Positions 7,973 through 17,834 of a stretch of DNA of 64,000 bases are shown piece by piece. Every line of letters starts with the position of its first letter. Positions within the stretch are counted from its first letter, which is position 1. The stretch lies in the NCBI GenBank assembly GCA_009780315.1, contig WRAH01000001.1, forward strand, positions 124,001 through 188,000. Direction: 5' to 3'. Below the pieces are notes generated by a model. It had not been told where the DNA came from, ran no database searches, and was given only the letters and a program-made list of their open reading frames with translations. This stretch comes from Defluviitaleaceae bacterium. GTDB taxonomy: Bacteria > Bacillota > Clostridia > Lachnospirales > WQUN01. The position numbers and the translations under genes are program-made.

Positions 7973-8551
7973 ATGGAATTTACACGAGGGGATAAATTAG
8001 ACTTTGACCCGCGCCTGCAACTTAGCCGAATTTTTGTTGATGGCTTTTATATATGGCTGAAAGTGCTTTCTAAGGATAAGGAGAAGCTGACAAAAACCTT
8101 TGCCCATATGTTTAAGCTGGAATATTTCTATGTGGCACATGAAGGGGAAACTATCTTTGCAAAAACGGCATGTATCAATGGTAGCCAGCCGATTACATTT
8201 GATAAAAAAATCTTCATACAAACATTAGGTTTTTTCCGTGGGCGCATTGCTTACTTTATGCTAAAAAAGCACTTGATACGCAATGTATATCCATTTGAGC
8301 TTGCAAACACTACAGGCTCTATAGAATTTGTGGCAACTGCCCCAGAAGCCCAAGGCAAAGGCATTGCACGGCAACTTATCACATTTATCATGAATAATAC
8401 CCCCTACGCCTCTTATGTTTTAGAAGTAGTTGACACAAATGCAGGTGCAGTGCATTTGTATAAAAAGCTGGGATTTAAAGAAATACAACGTACAAAAGCC
8501 CCTAAAGGCAGTGGCTCAAATTTTTGTTTATATATGCAAAAGGACATGTGA
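7973..8551 (+). CDS. GNAT family N-acetyltransferase
   Basis: This 192-residue protein has the GNAT acetyl-CoA binding signature in its second half (VATAPEAQGKGIARQLI, the Q-x-x-G-x-G/A loop), followed by the beta-5 segment ASYVLEVV and a C-terminal LYKKLGFKEI strand. The family transfers an acetyl group from acetyl-CoA to an amine; the acceptor here is unknown. I started it at 7973 because GGAGGGG lies 6 bases upstream, whereas a longer in-frame GTG at 7952 has none. It is followed after 4 bases by a MATE transporter gene, so the two probably form an operon. Acetylation plus efflux could be a detoxification pairing, but that is inference. Confidence 0.85.
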   Translation: MEFTRGDKLDFDPRLQLSRIFVDGFYIWLKVLSKDKEKLTKTFAHMFKLEYFYVAHEGETIFAKTACINGSQPITFDKKIFIQTLGFFRGRIAYFMLKKHLIRNVYPFELANTTGSIEFVATAPEAQGKGIARQLITFIMNNTPYASYVLEVVDTNAGAVHLYKKLGFKEIQRTKAPKGSGSNFCLYMQKDM

Positions 8552-8555
8552 AATA

Positions 8556-9905
8556 ATGCATAGAGATTTAACACAAGGTAAAATTTTTAGTACACTCATG
8601 CGGCTTGCCTTGCCCATTGCAGGTGCCCAGGTTATGCATATGGCGTATAACTTGACAGATATGTTTTGGTTGGGGCAGGTCAGCGAATATGCTCTGGCGG
8701 CATCAGGCGCAGCAGGGCTTTTTTTGTGGCTTTCTATGGGATTTTTAATGATTGGGCGCATTGGGGCAGAAGTGGGCGTGGCACAAGCGAGGGGACGGGG
8801 CGACATTGTTGCGGCATATAGTTTCGCACGTATGTCCATTTATGTAGCTGTCGTCCTTGGCACTTTATATGGGGCATTTCTCATTATTTTTCGGCATCCG
8901 TTAGTGGCCTTTTTTAATTTTTATGATACTGGTGTTGCAGTGGATACAGCAATGTATACAGCGATTATGGCCATTGGAATCCCCGCCAATTTTATTGTTA
9001 ATGCCGCCCATGCTTCCTTTGTGGCTTCTGGAAATTCTCGCACGCCTTTTTTAATTAGTTCAAGCGGACTTATTTTAAATATGATACTTACACCCATTGT
9101 AGTGTTTTCTATGGGTTTAGGTGTATTTGGGGCTGCGCTTTCCAGTGTTTTCAGTCAATATGTCGTGTTTATCATCACCATCATTGCCATTAAAAGATTT
9201 AGGACACGTCCATTTGCAAAGTTTGAATTTATTACACCTGTGGAGATGTCTAAAATAAAAGAAATCTTTTACATTGCCACGCCTGTTGGTTTAGAAAATA
9301 TGTTGTGGCCATTGCTTACCATCGTCACTACACGTTTTGAACTTGAGTTTGGAGATTTTGCGTTGGCAATGAGCCGTGTAGGCACACAGGTTGAGTCCCT
9401 TTCGTGGCTGGTAGGGGCTGGTTTCGGCGCGGCACTTACAGCTTTTGTAGGGCAAAATTTTGGTGCAGGCAAACACGACCGTATCGCTAAAGGGGTACGC
9501 TATTCAACCTATATACTTATTTTTTGGGGTGCTTTGGTGACATCGGTATTATGGTTTGGCGGGGATGTTATTCTTGCAATATTTTTGCCAAACTTTTTAG
9601 CCCAAGAGGACATGCGGCAACTTTTTATCACCTATTTGCGCATTCTTGCAGCCTGTCAAATTTTTGCCAACTTAGAATATGTCGCGTCCAACGCGTTTAG
9701 AGGTAAAGGACGCACCATTCCACCATCCATCTCCAGCATTACCTCAAATTTAATCCGCGTGCCCTTGGCTTTTATACTTTCGCGCACACCCATGGGTGTA
9801 CTGGGTGTTTGGTCAGCTATTTCATTAACATCAGGATTGCGTGGGGTGATGGTGTGCTTATGGTATTTATGGACTTACCGAAAACATACAAAAAAATTAA
9901 AATAA
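8556..9905 (+). CDS. MATE family multidrug/sodium antiporter
   Basis: The 449-residue protein is a twelve-helix membrane protein. Its N-terminus (LTQGKIFSTLMRLALPIAGAQ, then YNLTDMFWLGQVSEYALAA) is the classic opening of MATE efflux proteins, and the second half repeats the bundle. Such proteins exchange sodium or protons for cationic drugs or metabolites across the cytoplasmic membrane. I chose the ATG at 8556, 4 bases after the acetyltransferase stop; the longer frame from 8430 overlaps that gene by 120 bases and adds a non-MATE leader. The AAAGGAC ribosome binding site lies inside the upstream gene's end. Confidence 0.92.
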   Translation: MHRDLTQGKIFSTLMRLALPIAGAQVMHMAYNLTDMFWLGQVSEYALAASGAAGLFLWLSMGFLMIGRIGAEVGVAQARGRGDIVAAYSFARMSIYVAVVLGTLYGAFLIIFRHPLVAFFNFYDTGVAVDTAMYTAIMAIGIPANFIVNAAHASFVASGNSRTPFLISSSGLILNMILTPIVVFSMGLGVFGAALSSVFSQYVVFIITIIAIKRFRTRPFAKFEFITPVEMSKIKEIFYIATPVGLENMLWPLLTIVTTRFELEFGDFALAMSRVGTQVESLSWLVGAGFGAALTAFVGQNFGAGKHDRIAKGVRYSTYILIFWGALVTSVLWFGGDVILAIFLPNFLAQEDMRQLFITYLRILAACQIFANLEYVASNAFRGKGRTIPPSISSITSNLIRVPLAFILSRTPMGVLGVWSAISLTSGLRGVMVCLWYLWTYRKHTKKLK

Positions 9906-9921
9906 AATCTTAGAAAGCGTC

Positions 9922-9950
9922 TTGACATGATGTAAAGCACATGGTATTAT
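9922..9950 (+). promoter_or_regulatory. sigma-A promoter of the heat-shock operon
   Basis: A consensus TTGACA (9922-9927) and TATTAT (9945-9950) are separated by 17 bases. The CIRCE operator begins 8 bases after the -10 box, so HrcA bound there would block initiation. Confidence 0.92.
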
Positions 9951-9957
9951 TCACCTG

Positions 9958-9984
9958 TTAGCACTCACAACCATAGAGTGCTAA
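9958..9984. promoter_or_regulatory. CIRCE operator (HrcA binding site)
   Basis: TTAGCACTC, nine bases, then GAGTGCTAA matches the CIRCE consensus exactly. It is bound by HrcA, the product of the first downstream gene, giving an autoregulated heat-shock operon. Confidence 0.97.
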
Positions 9985-10008
9985 CAGGATACGGGGGAGG
10001 GTGAACAC

Positions 10009-11073
10009 ATGTTGCTAAATGATAGGAAGCTAAAAATTTTACAAGCCATTATTACGGATTATATTGAAACGGCAGAACCTATCGGCTCACGCACGATTGC
10101 TAAAAAATATGGGCTGGGCATAAGCTCTGCCACCATTCGTAATGAAATGAGTGACTTGGAAGACTTAGGGCTTATTAGCCAGCTTCACACATCATCAGGA
10201 CGCGTGCCATCTGGCAAGGGTTACAGGTTTTATGTAGACAGTATGATGCAACGACGGTCATTGACTGCTGACGAAGCACTTTTTTTGCAACGTATGATAA
10301 TAGACAACATTAACCAGACAGAATTTATGATGCAAGAAACTGCAAAGGCCCTTGCACGGCTTACCAATTACCCCACCATTGTTTCTGAGCCTAACACAAA
10401 AAAAATAACAATTAAACATGTGCAGCTGATTCCCCTTGATGAAAAATCTATCTTATTGGTGTTGGTGACAGATAATAAAACGGTGAAAAATCAAGTGGTT
10501 AACTTAAATGACGCACCGGGGTATGAAATGCTTACCCATCTTACAGGGCTTTTAAATAATCATCTGGCTGGTTTAAGTATTCGTGAAATAAACCGTGAAT
10601 TGATTGACAAAATGTTAGCAGAGTTTGGTGCGCAAGCCCATGTGCTTATGCCCCTGTTGGGTATCATAGCCGATATGATTCAAGCTGAAGATGATGTGCG
10701 TGTATTTACAAGCGGTGTAAAAAACATTTTGGCTTTTCCAGAGTTTGCAGACATTCGCAAAGCCGAAATTATTTTTCAAGCCTTTGAAGATAGGGAGTCT
10801 CTTTTTGCCATATTAGGCGCGCCCACCACTGCAATCCATTCCAAAGCTGTAGATTTTGGCGGAATCCAAATCGTTATAGGCGAAGAAAACAACCTTGATT
10901 TATTAAAAAATTGCAGTCTAATCAAGGCAAATTACACCATTGATAACCAAAGCACCGGCTGTATAGCACTCATTGGGCCAATGCGCATGGATTATGCACA
11001 AGCTGTTAGCGTGCTTTCGGGAATATTGCAAAATTTACAACATGTCATCACAGCATTAGATTTATCACAGTAG
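10009..11073 (+). CDS. hrcA: heat-inducible transcription repressor HrcA
   Basis: This 354-residue repressor binds CIRCE when folded with GroEL help and releases it on heat shock. The N-terminal winged helix is clear (LNDRKLKILQAIITDYI, then SSATIRNEMSDLEDLGLI), followed by the HTSSGRVPSGKGYRFYVD linker that is highly conserved in HrcA. The rest is the GAF-like dimer domain. The length is normal. GGGGGAGGG lies 7 bases before the ATG. It is the first gene of hrcA-grpE-dnaK-dnaJ and is preceded by a perfect CIRCE, so it represses itself and the DnaK machinery. Confidence 0.97.
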   Translation: MLLNDRKLKILQAIITDYIETAEPIGSRTIAKKYGLGISSATIRNEMSDLEDLGLISQLHTSSGRVPSGKGYRFYVDSMMQRRSLTADEALFLQRMIIDNINQTEFMMQETAKALARLTNYPTIVSEPNTKKITIKHVQLIPLDEKSILLVLVTDNKTVKNQVVNLNDAPGYEMLTHLTGLLNNHLAGLSIREINRELIDKMLAEFGAQAHVLMPLLGIIADMIQAEDDVRVFTSGVKNILAFPEFADIRKAEIIFQAFEDRESLFAILGAPTTAIHSKAVDFGGIQIVIGEENNLDLLKNCSLIKANYTIDNQSTGCIALIGPMRMDYAQAVSVLSGILQNLQHVITALDLSQ

Positions 11074-11090
11074 AAGAATGGAGGAACGCG

Positions 11091-11645
11091 ATGAGCAATA
11101 ATAATGAAGAAACACATTCATGTGGGTGCGGCAATGCCCACGAAGTACCCTGCGAATGCGACAGTGATTGCGCTTGTCATGCCGTCAGCCAAGAGGACGC
11201 GATAGAAGTCGTAGACGGCGATACAAGATATAACGAAATGCTAGACCGATATCAACGCTGTTTGGCAGAGTTTGATAACTACCGTAAACGCACAGCAAAA
11301 GAACTCTCCATCCGTTATGATGACGGTGTGCGCGCAACCTGTGAAAAACTGCTTCCCCTCATTGACAATTTTGAACGTGCAATGGAGGCCAATGAAAACA
11401 AAGGTGATTCTTTTTATCAAGGCATCGCACTCATTGCCCGCCAGTTTGAAAGCACTTTAGAATCCTTGGGCGTAAAGCCCATTGAAACCGAGCCAGGTAC
11501 ACCATTTGATGCAAATTTTCATCATGCAGTTGCCCACTCCGCAGATGAAAACTTTGGTCAAAACGAAATAGTCGCAGTTTTACAAAAAGGATATACCCAC
11601 AAAGAACGTGTCATCAGATATGCCATGGTACAAGTGGCAAACTAA
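11091..11645 (+). CDS. grpE: GrpE nucleotide exchange factor with Cys-rich N-terminus
   Basis: GrpE releases ADP from DnaK. The 184-residue protein has the standard long helix (YNEMLDRYQRCLAEFDNYRKRTAKE) and the C-terminal beta domain (ALIARQFESTLESLGVKPIE, FDANFHHAVA, EIVAVLQKGY). The start is secure, with GGAGG 6 bases upstream. The unusual part is residues 1-30, which hold six cysteines and three histidines in a CGCG ... CECDSDCACH arrangement. The N-terminal tail of GrpE is normally disordered, acidic and without cysteines. Zinc binding or a redox/metal sensor is possible but not shown. It lies 17 bases after hrcA. Confidence 0.96.
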   Translation: MSNNNEETHSCGCGNAHEVPCECDSDCACHAVSQEDAIEVVDGDTRYNEMLDRYQRCLAEFDNYRKRTAKELSIRYDDGVRATCEKLLPLIDNFERAMEANENKGDSFYQGIALIARQFESTLESLGVKPIETEPGTPFDANFHHAVAHSADENFGQNEIVAVLQKGYTHKERVIRYAMVQVAN

Positions 11646-11654
11646 ACATTTTAG

Positions 11655-13520
<1,866 letters not shown>

Positions 13521-13534
13521 GGGGGCCAGCCTGA

Positions 13535-14662
13535 ATGGCAGACAAGAGAGATTATTATGAGCAGTTGGGCGTTGGCAAAGATGCAAGCAACGACCAAATA
13601 AAAAAAGCCTACCGCAAAATGGCAAAACAATATCACCCGGACGCAAATCCGGGTGATAAAGCCGCGGAGACAAAGTTTAAAGAAATTAGCGAAGCCTACA
13701 ATGTATTAAGTGATTCATCCAAGCGGCAAACCTATGACCAGTTTGGACATGCGGCATTTGAACAAGGCGGCGGCGGTGGCGGCGGTTTTCATGGCTTCCA
13801 TGGGGACATCGACCTTGGAGATATCTTTGGCTCGTTTTTTGGCGGGGGAAGCCGTACAAGACCCAGAGCGCGGCGCGGTGCAGACATGCAAATGCGCGTC
13901 AATATTAAATTTGAAGAAGCCGTTTTTGGTGCGACAAAAGAAGTACAACTGCAAACCTATGATGAATGCCCAACCTGTAAAGGCAGTGGTGCAAAACCCG
14001 GCACTTATCCTGAAACCTGTAAAAAATGTAATGGCACAGGCAGTGAACGGGTGGTTCAGCAAAGTATTTTTGGCATGGTGCAATCAACCATTACATGTTC
14101 GGCATGTAAGGGCGAGGGCAAAACCATTAAAGACCCATGTATACAGTGCCGCGGTCAAGGGCGTGTCCGCACAAGCAAAGCCCTTGAAGTCACCATACCT
14201 AAGGGCATTGACAATGGACAAAGCATTCGCTTAAACGGTAAAGGTGAATTTGGTGAAAAAGGCGCGCCTCCAGGCGACTTATACATTACTGTGACCATTT
14301 CACCCCATAAACTCTTTACCCGTGAAGGCAGTCACTTGTATTTGGATATTCCTATCACTTTTGTGCAAGCGGCGATGGGAGATGAAATTTCGATTCCTAC
14401 CCTTGACGGCGGTGAGGAAAAATACAAAGTAAAAGCAGGCACACAGCCTGGGGCAGTCATTCAACTGCGGGGCAAGGGTGTTCCCAATGTACACAATCCA
14501 CGGGCTGTTGGCGACCTTATTGTCAAACTCAACGTCACTGTGCCTACGCAAATGAACGATAAGCAACGTGAATTGCTCATGTCCTTTAATGATTCCATGG
14601 GTGATGATTATAAAAATCATAAAAAACGCTGGTTTGATAAGGTTAAAGGATACTTTTCGTAA
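13535..14662 (+). CDS. dnaJ: co-chaperone DnaJ
   Basis: This 375-residue type I DnaJ stimulates DnaK ATPase and delivers clients. The J domain carries the HPD triad in YHPDANPG (about 34-36). It is followed by a Gly/Phe-rich linker, four zinc-binding CxxCxGxG repeats ([32 protein letters not shown]), and the two C-terminal beta domains. All zinc ligands are present. It closes the operon 14 bases after dnaK and is followed by a strong terminator. The prmA/rsmE genes that often follow dnaJ in Bacillota are absent. Confidence 0.98.
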   Translation: MADKRDYYEQLGVGKDASNDQIKKAYRKMAKQYHPDANPGDKAAETKFKEISEAYNVLSDSSKRQTYDQFGHAAFEQGGGGGGGFHGFHGDIDLGDIFGSFFGGGSRTRPRARRGADMQMRVNIKFEEAVFGATKEVQLQTYDECPTCKGSGAKPGTYPETCKKCNGTGSERVVQQSIFGMVQSTITCSACKGEGKTIKDPCIQCRGQGRVRTSKALEVTIPKGIDNGQSIRLNGKGEFGEKGAPPGDLYITVTISPHKLFTREGSHLYLDIPITFVQAAMGDEISIPTLDGGEEKYKVKAGTQPGAVIQLRGKGVPNVHNPRAVGDLIVKLNVTVPTQMNDKQRELLMSFNDSMGDDYKNHKKRWFDKVKGYFS

Positions 14663-14682
14663 AAAATTTCATAAAACTATGT

Positions 14683-14715
14683 AAAAAGCCCGATTCAAAA
14701 TGAATCGGGCTTTTT
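14683..14715. terminator. terminator of the heat-shock operon
   Basis: AAAAAGCCCGATTC and GAATCGGGCTTTTT form a 14-bp hairpin with an AAAAT loop, 20 bases after the dnaJ stop. Confidence 0.93.
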
Positions 14716-14855
14716 CTTATGGTGCTTCATAATTTGTCATAAAGATTGGTGCATAAGGATGGTATCCATCACCCACACGCTTGATATGTACTCAAGCCAG
14801 CGTCCTTTTCCATACACATCAGATTCTAGACCCCGATTTCTACACGATAAAATAC

Positions 14856-14885
14856 TTGAAAAAATCACACGGATTGGTGTATAAT
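14856..14885 (+). promoter_or_regulatory. orphan sigma-A promoter
   Basis: TTGAAA (14856-14861), 18 bases, TATAAT (14880-14885). No coding sequence follows on this strand, and the downstream gene is on the other strand. It therefore probably drives the structured RNA candidate described next. Confidence 0.6.
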
Positions 14886-14891
14886 CGGTAA

Positions 14892-15010
14892 GCTGTGGTG
14901 GCAGGTTAACCTGTTTGTGACGGGTGATGGTGGGTTTCCATCCCTACTTACAAGTCGGTTGGAGGTTGGATGCCAACTCGACCACTGCGGCATTTTTCTC
15001 CCGCAGATGT
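14892..15010 (+). ncRNA. candidate structured non-coding RNA, family unknown
   Basis: Immediately after the orphan promoter lie several base-paired segments in about 115 bases. They are the 12-base palindrome CAGGTTAACCTG (14902-14913), GATGG/CCATC (14926-14942), GTCGGTTGG paired with CCAACTCGAC allowing one bulge (14954-14982), a possible closing GTGG/CCAC, and a final CTGCGG/CCGCAG hairpin (14985-15006). No open reading frame with a ribosome binding site is present. The last hairpin lacks a T-run, so the 3' end is uncertain. I compared it by eye with SRP RNA, 6S, T-box and the common riboswitches and saw no matching core. The stretch 14716-14855 before the promoter holds nothing else I can identify. 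Confidence 0.35.
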
Positions 15011-15046
15011 TTACATATTATCATAACTTTTACAACTTGGGAAGAC

Positions 15047-15670
15047 CTAATTTACATAAGCATTATATTTTTTCTCAAAACCAATGTCAGAGCTTTCACC
15101 ATGACCAGGGTATACTTTTGTTTCACTTGGAAGGGTGAGCAACTTTTCTTTGATACCCTTGGTCAAGTCTGTAGGATTACTTAGGGGCAAATCTGCCCGC
15201 CCTATAGATTCACGAAATAAAGTATCCCCTGTAAATAAAACTCCGTTTTTTTCATCATAAAAACATAGTCCCCCTGGAGTATGCCCCGGGGTATGGATGA
15301 TTTTTAATGTTGTATCGCCTATTTCAAAAATTTCTCCATCTTTAAGCAAGCCATCGGGTGTGACTTTTAAAATACGCTTGAATCTTGTAGATAAATTGAG
15401 TTCTGGATTTTCTAAAAACTGTTGCTCGTCTGGGTGACAGTATATTTTTGTGTCTGTTTTTTCGCGGATTTCATTGGCACAGGCAATATGGTCGTAATGA
15501 CCATGGGTAAGCAACAGTGCTTTTATTTTCACATTGTGTTGATTGATTTTGCTCATGATTTCAGTTTCGCTGTCTCCTGCGTCAATCAATATCCCTTCCT
15601 TCGTTGATTCGTCGAAGTACAAGTAGATGTTTTGCCCCATGGCATTTTGGTTAATGATGATGAGTTTCAT
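15047..15670 (-). CDS. metallo-beta-lactamase fold hydrolase (glyoxalase II-like)
   Basis: The 207-residue protein has the full dinuclear metal site of this superfamily: THGHYDHI (HxHxDH), the GHTPGGLC histidine, the TGDTLF aspartate and the late PGHGE histidine. Its size and the order of motifs match small hydroxyacylglutathione-hydrolase-like enzymes of Bacillota (YqgX type). These cleave thioesters such as lactoyl conjugates; the real substrate is unknown. Its ATG overlaps the stop of the upstream diguanylate cyclase gene (15667-15670, ATGA), so the two are translationally coupled, an unexpected pairing. The stop lies close to the orphan RNA candidate on the opposite strand. Confidence 0.88.
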   Translation of the reverse strand: MKLIIINQNAMGQNIYLYFDESTKEGILIDAGDSETEIMSKINQHNVKIKALLLTHGHYDHIACANEIREKTDTKIYCHPDEQQFLENPELNLSTRFKRILKVTPDGLLKDGEIFEIGDTTLKIIHTPGHTPGGLCFYDEKNGVLFTGDTLFRESIGRADLPLSNPTDLTKGIKEKLLTLPSETKVYPGHGESSDIGFEKKYNAYVN

Positions 15671-16911
15671 AAAATCTCCACCCTATTCCTTCCTTTTTCT
15701 TTCGCCCGATACAGGGCTTCGTCAAGCTTTGTAAAAAATTCATCTTGTTTCGTTTTTTCATCCACTTGGTCTGGTTTAGGCACAATGGCCCCTGCACTCA
15801 AGCTTGCAGTAATAGAAACGGTTTCGTTTGCAATTTTAATAGGTGTGTTTGCAATATTTTTATGAATACGCTCGGCAACGGCAACGACACCTTCTGGGGA
15901 TGTGTCTGGCAAAACAGCAACAAACTCTTCCCCACCCCAACGAAATACATAGTCATATCCACGGGCAACGGACTTTACCATAATATCTGCAACGGCTTTT
16001 AAACAAATATCACCGTTTAAGTGACCGTGGGTGTCATTAAACTTTTTGAAAAAGTCTATATCCAATATTATCATGCCCAGCCATTCACTTTTACGCGTGG
16101 CACGGCTCCATTCAATTCTCATAGATTGTTCAAAAGCGCGGCGGTTGCCTATGCCTGTTAAACCATCCATTAAACTTTGCTTTTCTACAGATTTAATATA
16201 TTCCCTCAACTGCAAATGCATGTTGACCCGCAAGTTGATAATAGACGCAACAAAAGGCTTGCTGATAAAGTCTGACGCACCCAGCTCTAATGCCCGTTCT
16301 TCATCATAGCTGGATTCACTGCCTGTAGCCATGATGACTGGAATTTTTGAAGTTTCGGGAAAGCGTTTTAAATCGGAAAGGGTTTCAAATCCAGATTTCC
16401 CCGGCATGTTTAAGTCAAGCAAAATGATATTGATTTCATTTTTTCGTGCAATGGCTATACCATCTTCACTATTTAACGCAGTAAATACATTATACGATTT
16501 TGACAGCATTGCCTTAGCCGCCATGATTTCCAAGGGAGAATCATCTATGACTAACACATTATATTTTAGTTTGCACTGTACATCTGTTTCAGACTGGGCG
16601 GCAGGGCTTGATGTAGCAATATCTTTTAATACTCGGTCAAGCTCTATCTCTAAAGATTCAATCATGGATTTTTCAGGCATTTGACCTGCTTTTAATATAG
16701 GCACGATATCTAAAGCTAATTTGACTAAAGTTGATTCGTTTATCAACCCTGCATTGCCTTTTAATGTATGCACGAGTAAATGCGCCACTTTATAATTTAA
16801 TGTACTGAGTGCTTCTTGAAGTTTTGCAATGGTGCTGCACTGTGCTTTTATAAATTCAGAACGAAGCATTGCGACCAAGTCTGGAGGGTTGTAATCGTTT
16901 TGAGTTTCCAT
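15667..16911 (-). CDS. Hpt-REC-GGDEF diguanylate cyclase response regulator
   Basis: The 414-residue protein has three parts. An Hpt domain carries the phosphotransfer histidine in HTLKG (His48). A receiver domain has VIDDSP, the phosphoacceptor in LLDLNMPG (Asp166) and the SKPF lysine. A GGDEF domain has LTGIGNRRAF, the active loop GGEEF (326-330) and the c-di-GMP inhibitory site R-G-Y-D at 317-320, correctly spaced. It should make cyclic di-GMP when phosphorylated and be product-inhibited. I placed the start at the ATG at 16911 because GGGGAG lies 5 bases upstream; a longer frame begins at a TTG at 16935. An Hpt domain in front of the receiver means it can sit inside a multistep phosphorelay, perhaps fed by one of the two hybrid kinases in this window. 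Confidence 0.93.
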   Translation of the reverse strand: METQNDYNPPDLVAMLRSEFIKAQCSTIAKLQEALSTLNYKVAHLLVHTLKGNAGLINESTLVKLALDIVPILKAGQMPEKSMIESLEIELDRVLKDIATSSPAAQSETDVQCKLKYNVLVIDDSPLEIMAAKAMLSKSYNVFTALNSEDGIAIARKNEINIILLDLNMPGKSGFETLSDLKRFPETSKIPVIMATGSESSYDEERALELGASDFISKPFVASIINLRVNMHLQLREYIKSVEKQSLMDGLTGIGNRRAFEQSMRIEWSRATRKSEWLGMIILDIDFFKKFNDTHGHLNGDICLKAVADIMVKSVARGYDYVFRWGGEEFVAVLPDTSPEGVVAVAERIHKNIANTPIKIANETVSITASLSAGAIVPKPDQVDEKTKQDEFFTKLDEALYRAKEKGRNRVEIL

Positions 16912-17114
16912 TTGCGCTCCCCAATTCAATGACAATTTCTAAATATTTTGTACCAGTATACCATCTATTGCACCCATTTTTCCACTGAATTATGCAAATA
17001 GTATTCAGAATTTAAAAATAAAAACATACTATAATGATTTTCTTGCTTTTATTTGACATTTATCACACCATCACATACACTATTCTAAGATAATTTCTGA
17101 AAGGAAGATAGTAT

Positions 17115-17834
17115 ATGTCAATACCAACCCCTCATATTACAGCTCCAGCAGATGCTTTTGCCAAAACAGTACTCATGCCGGGCGACCCCCTTAGGGCGAA
17201 ATTCATTGCAGAGAATTTTTTAGAGAATCCCAAGCTGGTGAACGAAGTAAGAGGAATGCTGGGATATACAGGCACATACAATGGCACACCTGTGTCTGTC
17301 ATGGGTAGTGGCATGGGTTGTGCCTCTATTGGGATTTACTCCTATGAGTTATTTAATTTTTACAAAGTAGACAATATTATTCGTGTAGGGTCGGCTGGTT
17401 CAATGGATATGAGCCTTGAACTGGGTGACATCATCATGGCTGTGGGTGCATGTACAAACTCCAGTTATCCAGACGCATTTGCACGTTGCCCCGGCACATT
17501 TGCCCCAACGGCATCTTTTGAACTCATGTTAAAAACCCAAAAAGCCGCTGACATGATGAGTGTAAAACTTCATGCCGGCAATGTTTTGTCAAGTGATGTG
17601 TTTTACAATGATGATTCTGTTGGAATGAATGCATGGATGCGTATGGGTGTACTTGGGGTGGAAATGGAAGCCGCCGCCTTGTATAGCAATGCGGCACGTG
17701 CAGGCAAAAATGCCCTATGTATTTGTACTATTTCAGATAAAGTCTTTAATCACAGTGAGTCTATGGACGCAAAGCAACGTGAGACTTCATTTAGCCAAAT
17801 GATTGACCTTGCTTTGGCTGCTGTCACCCTATGA
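17115..17834 (+). CDS. deoD: purine nucleoside phosphorylase, DeoD type
   Basis: This 239-residue enzyme phosphorolyses purine (deoxy)nucleosides to base and (deoxy)ribose-1-phosphate in salvage. The hexameric DeoD family is recognised by the N-terminal TPHITAPADAFAKTVLMPGDPLRAK, the phosphate-site Arg in IIRVGSAGSM, the VEMEAAALY sugar-site motif and the catalytic Asp in CTISDKVF. The length is exactly typical. GAAAGGAAG precedes the ATG. A TTGACA at 17053-17058 may be the -35 box, although the best -10 candidate is poor. The next gene overlaps its stop by an ATGA junction. Confidence 0.96.
   Translation: MSIPTPHITAPADAFAKTVLMPGDPLRAKFIAENFLENPKLVNEVRGMLGYTGTYNGTPVSVMGSGMGCASIGIYSYELFNFYKVDNIIRVGSAGSMDMSLELGDIIMAVGACTNSSYPDAFARCPGTFAPTASFELMLKTQKAADMMSVKLHAGNVLSSDVFYNDDSVGMNAWMRMGVLGVEMEAAALYSNAARAGKNALCICTISDKVFNHSESMDAKQRETSFSQMIDLALAAVTL

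Noticed and set aside
13715-14083. Long antisense frames inside dnaJ, pyrG, secA and other core genes
   Set aside because: They are shadows of strongly biased coding sequences; the sense frames have clear family motifs.
14917-15184. Two overlapping plus-strand open frames of 73 and 86 codons
   Set aside because: They have no ribosome binding site, run antisense into the end of the metallo-hydrolase gene and cover a region better explained as structured RNA.
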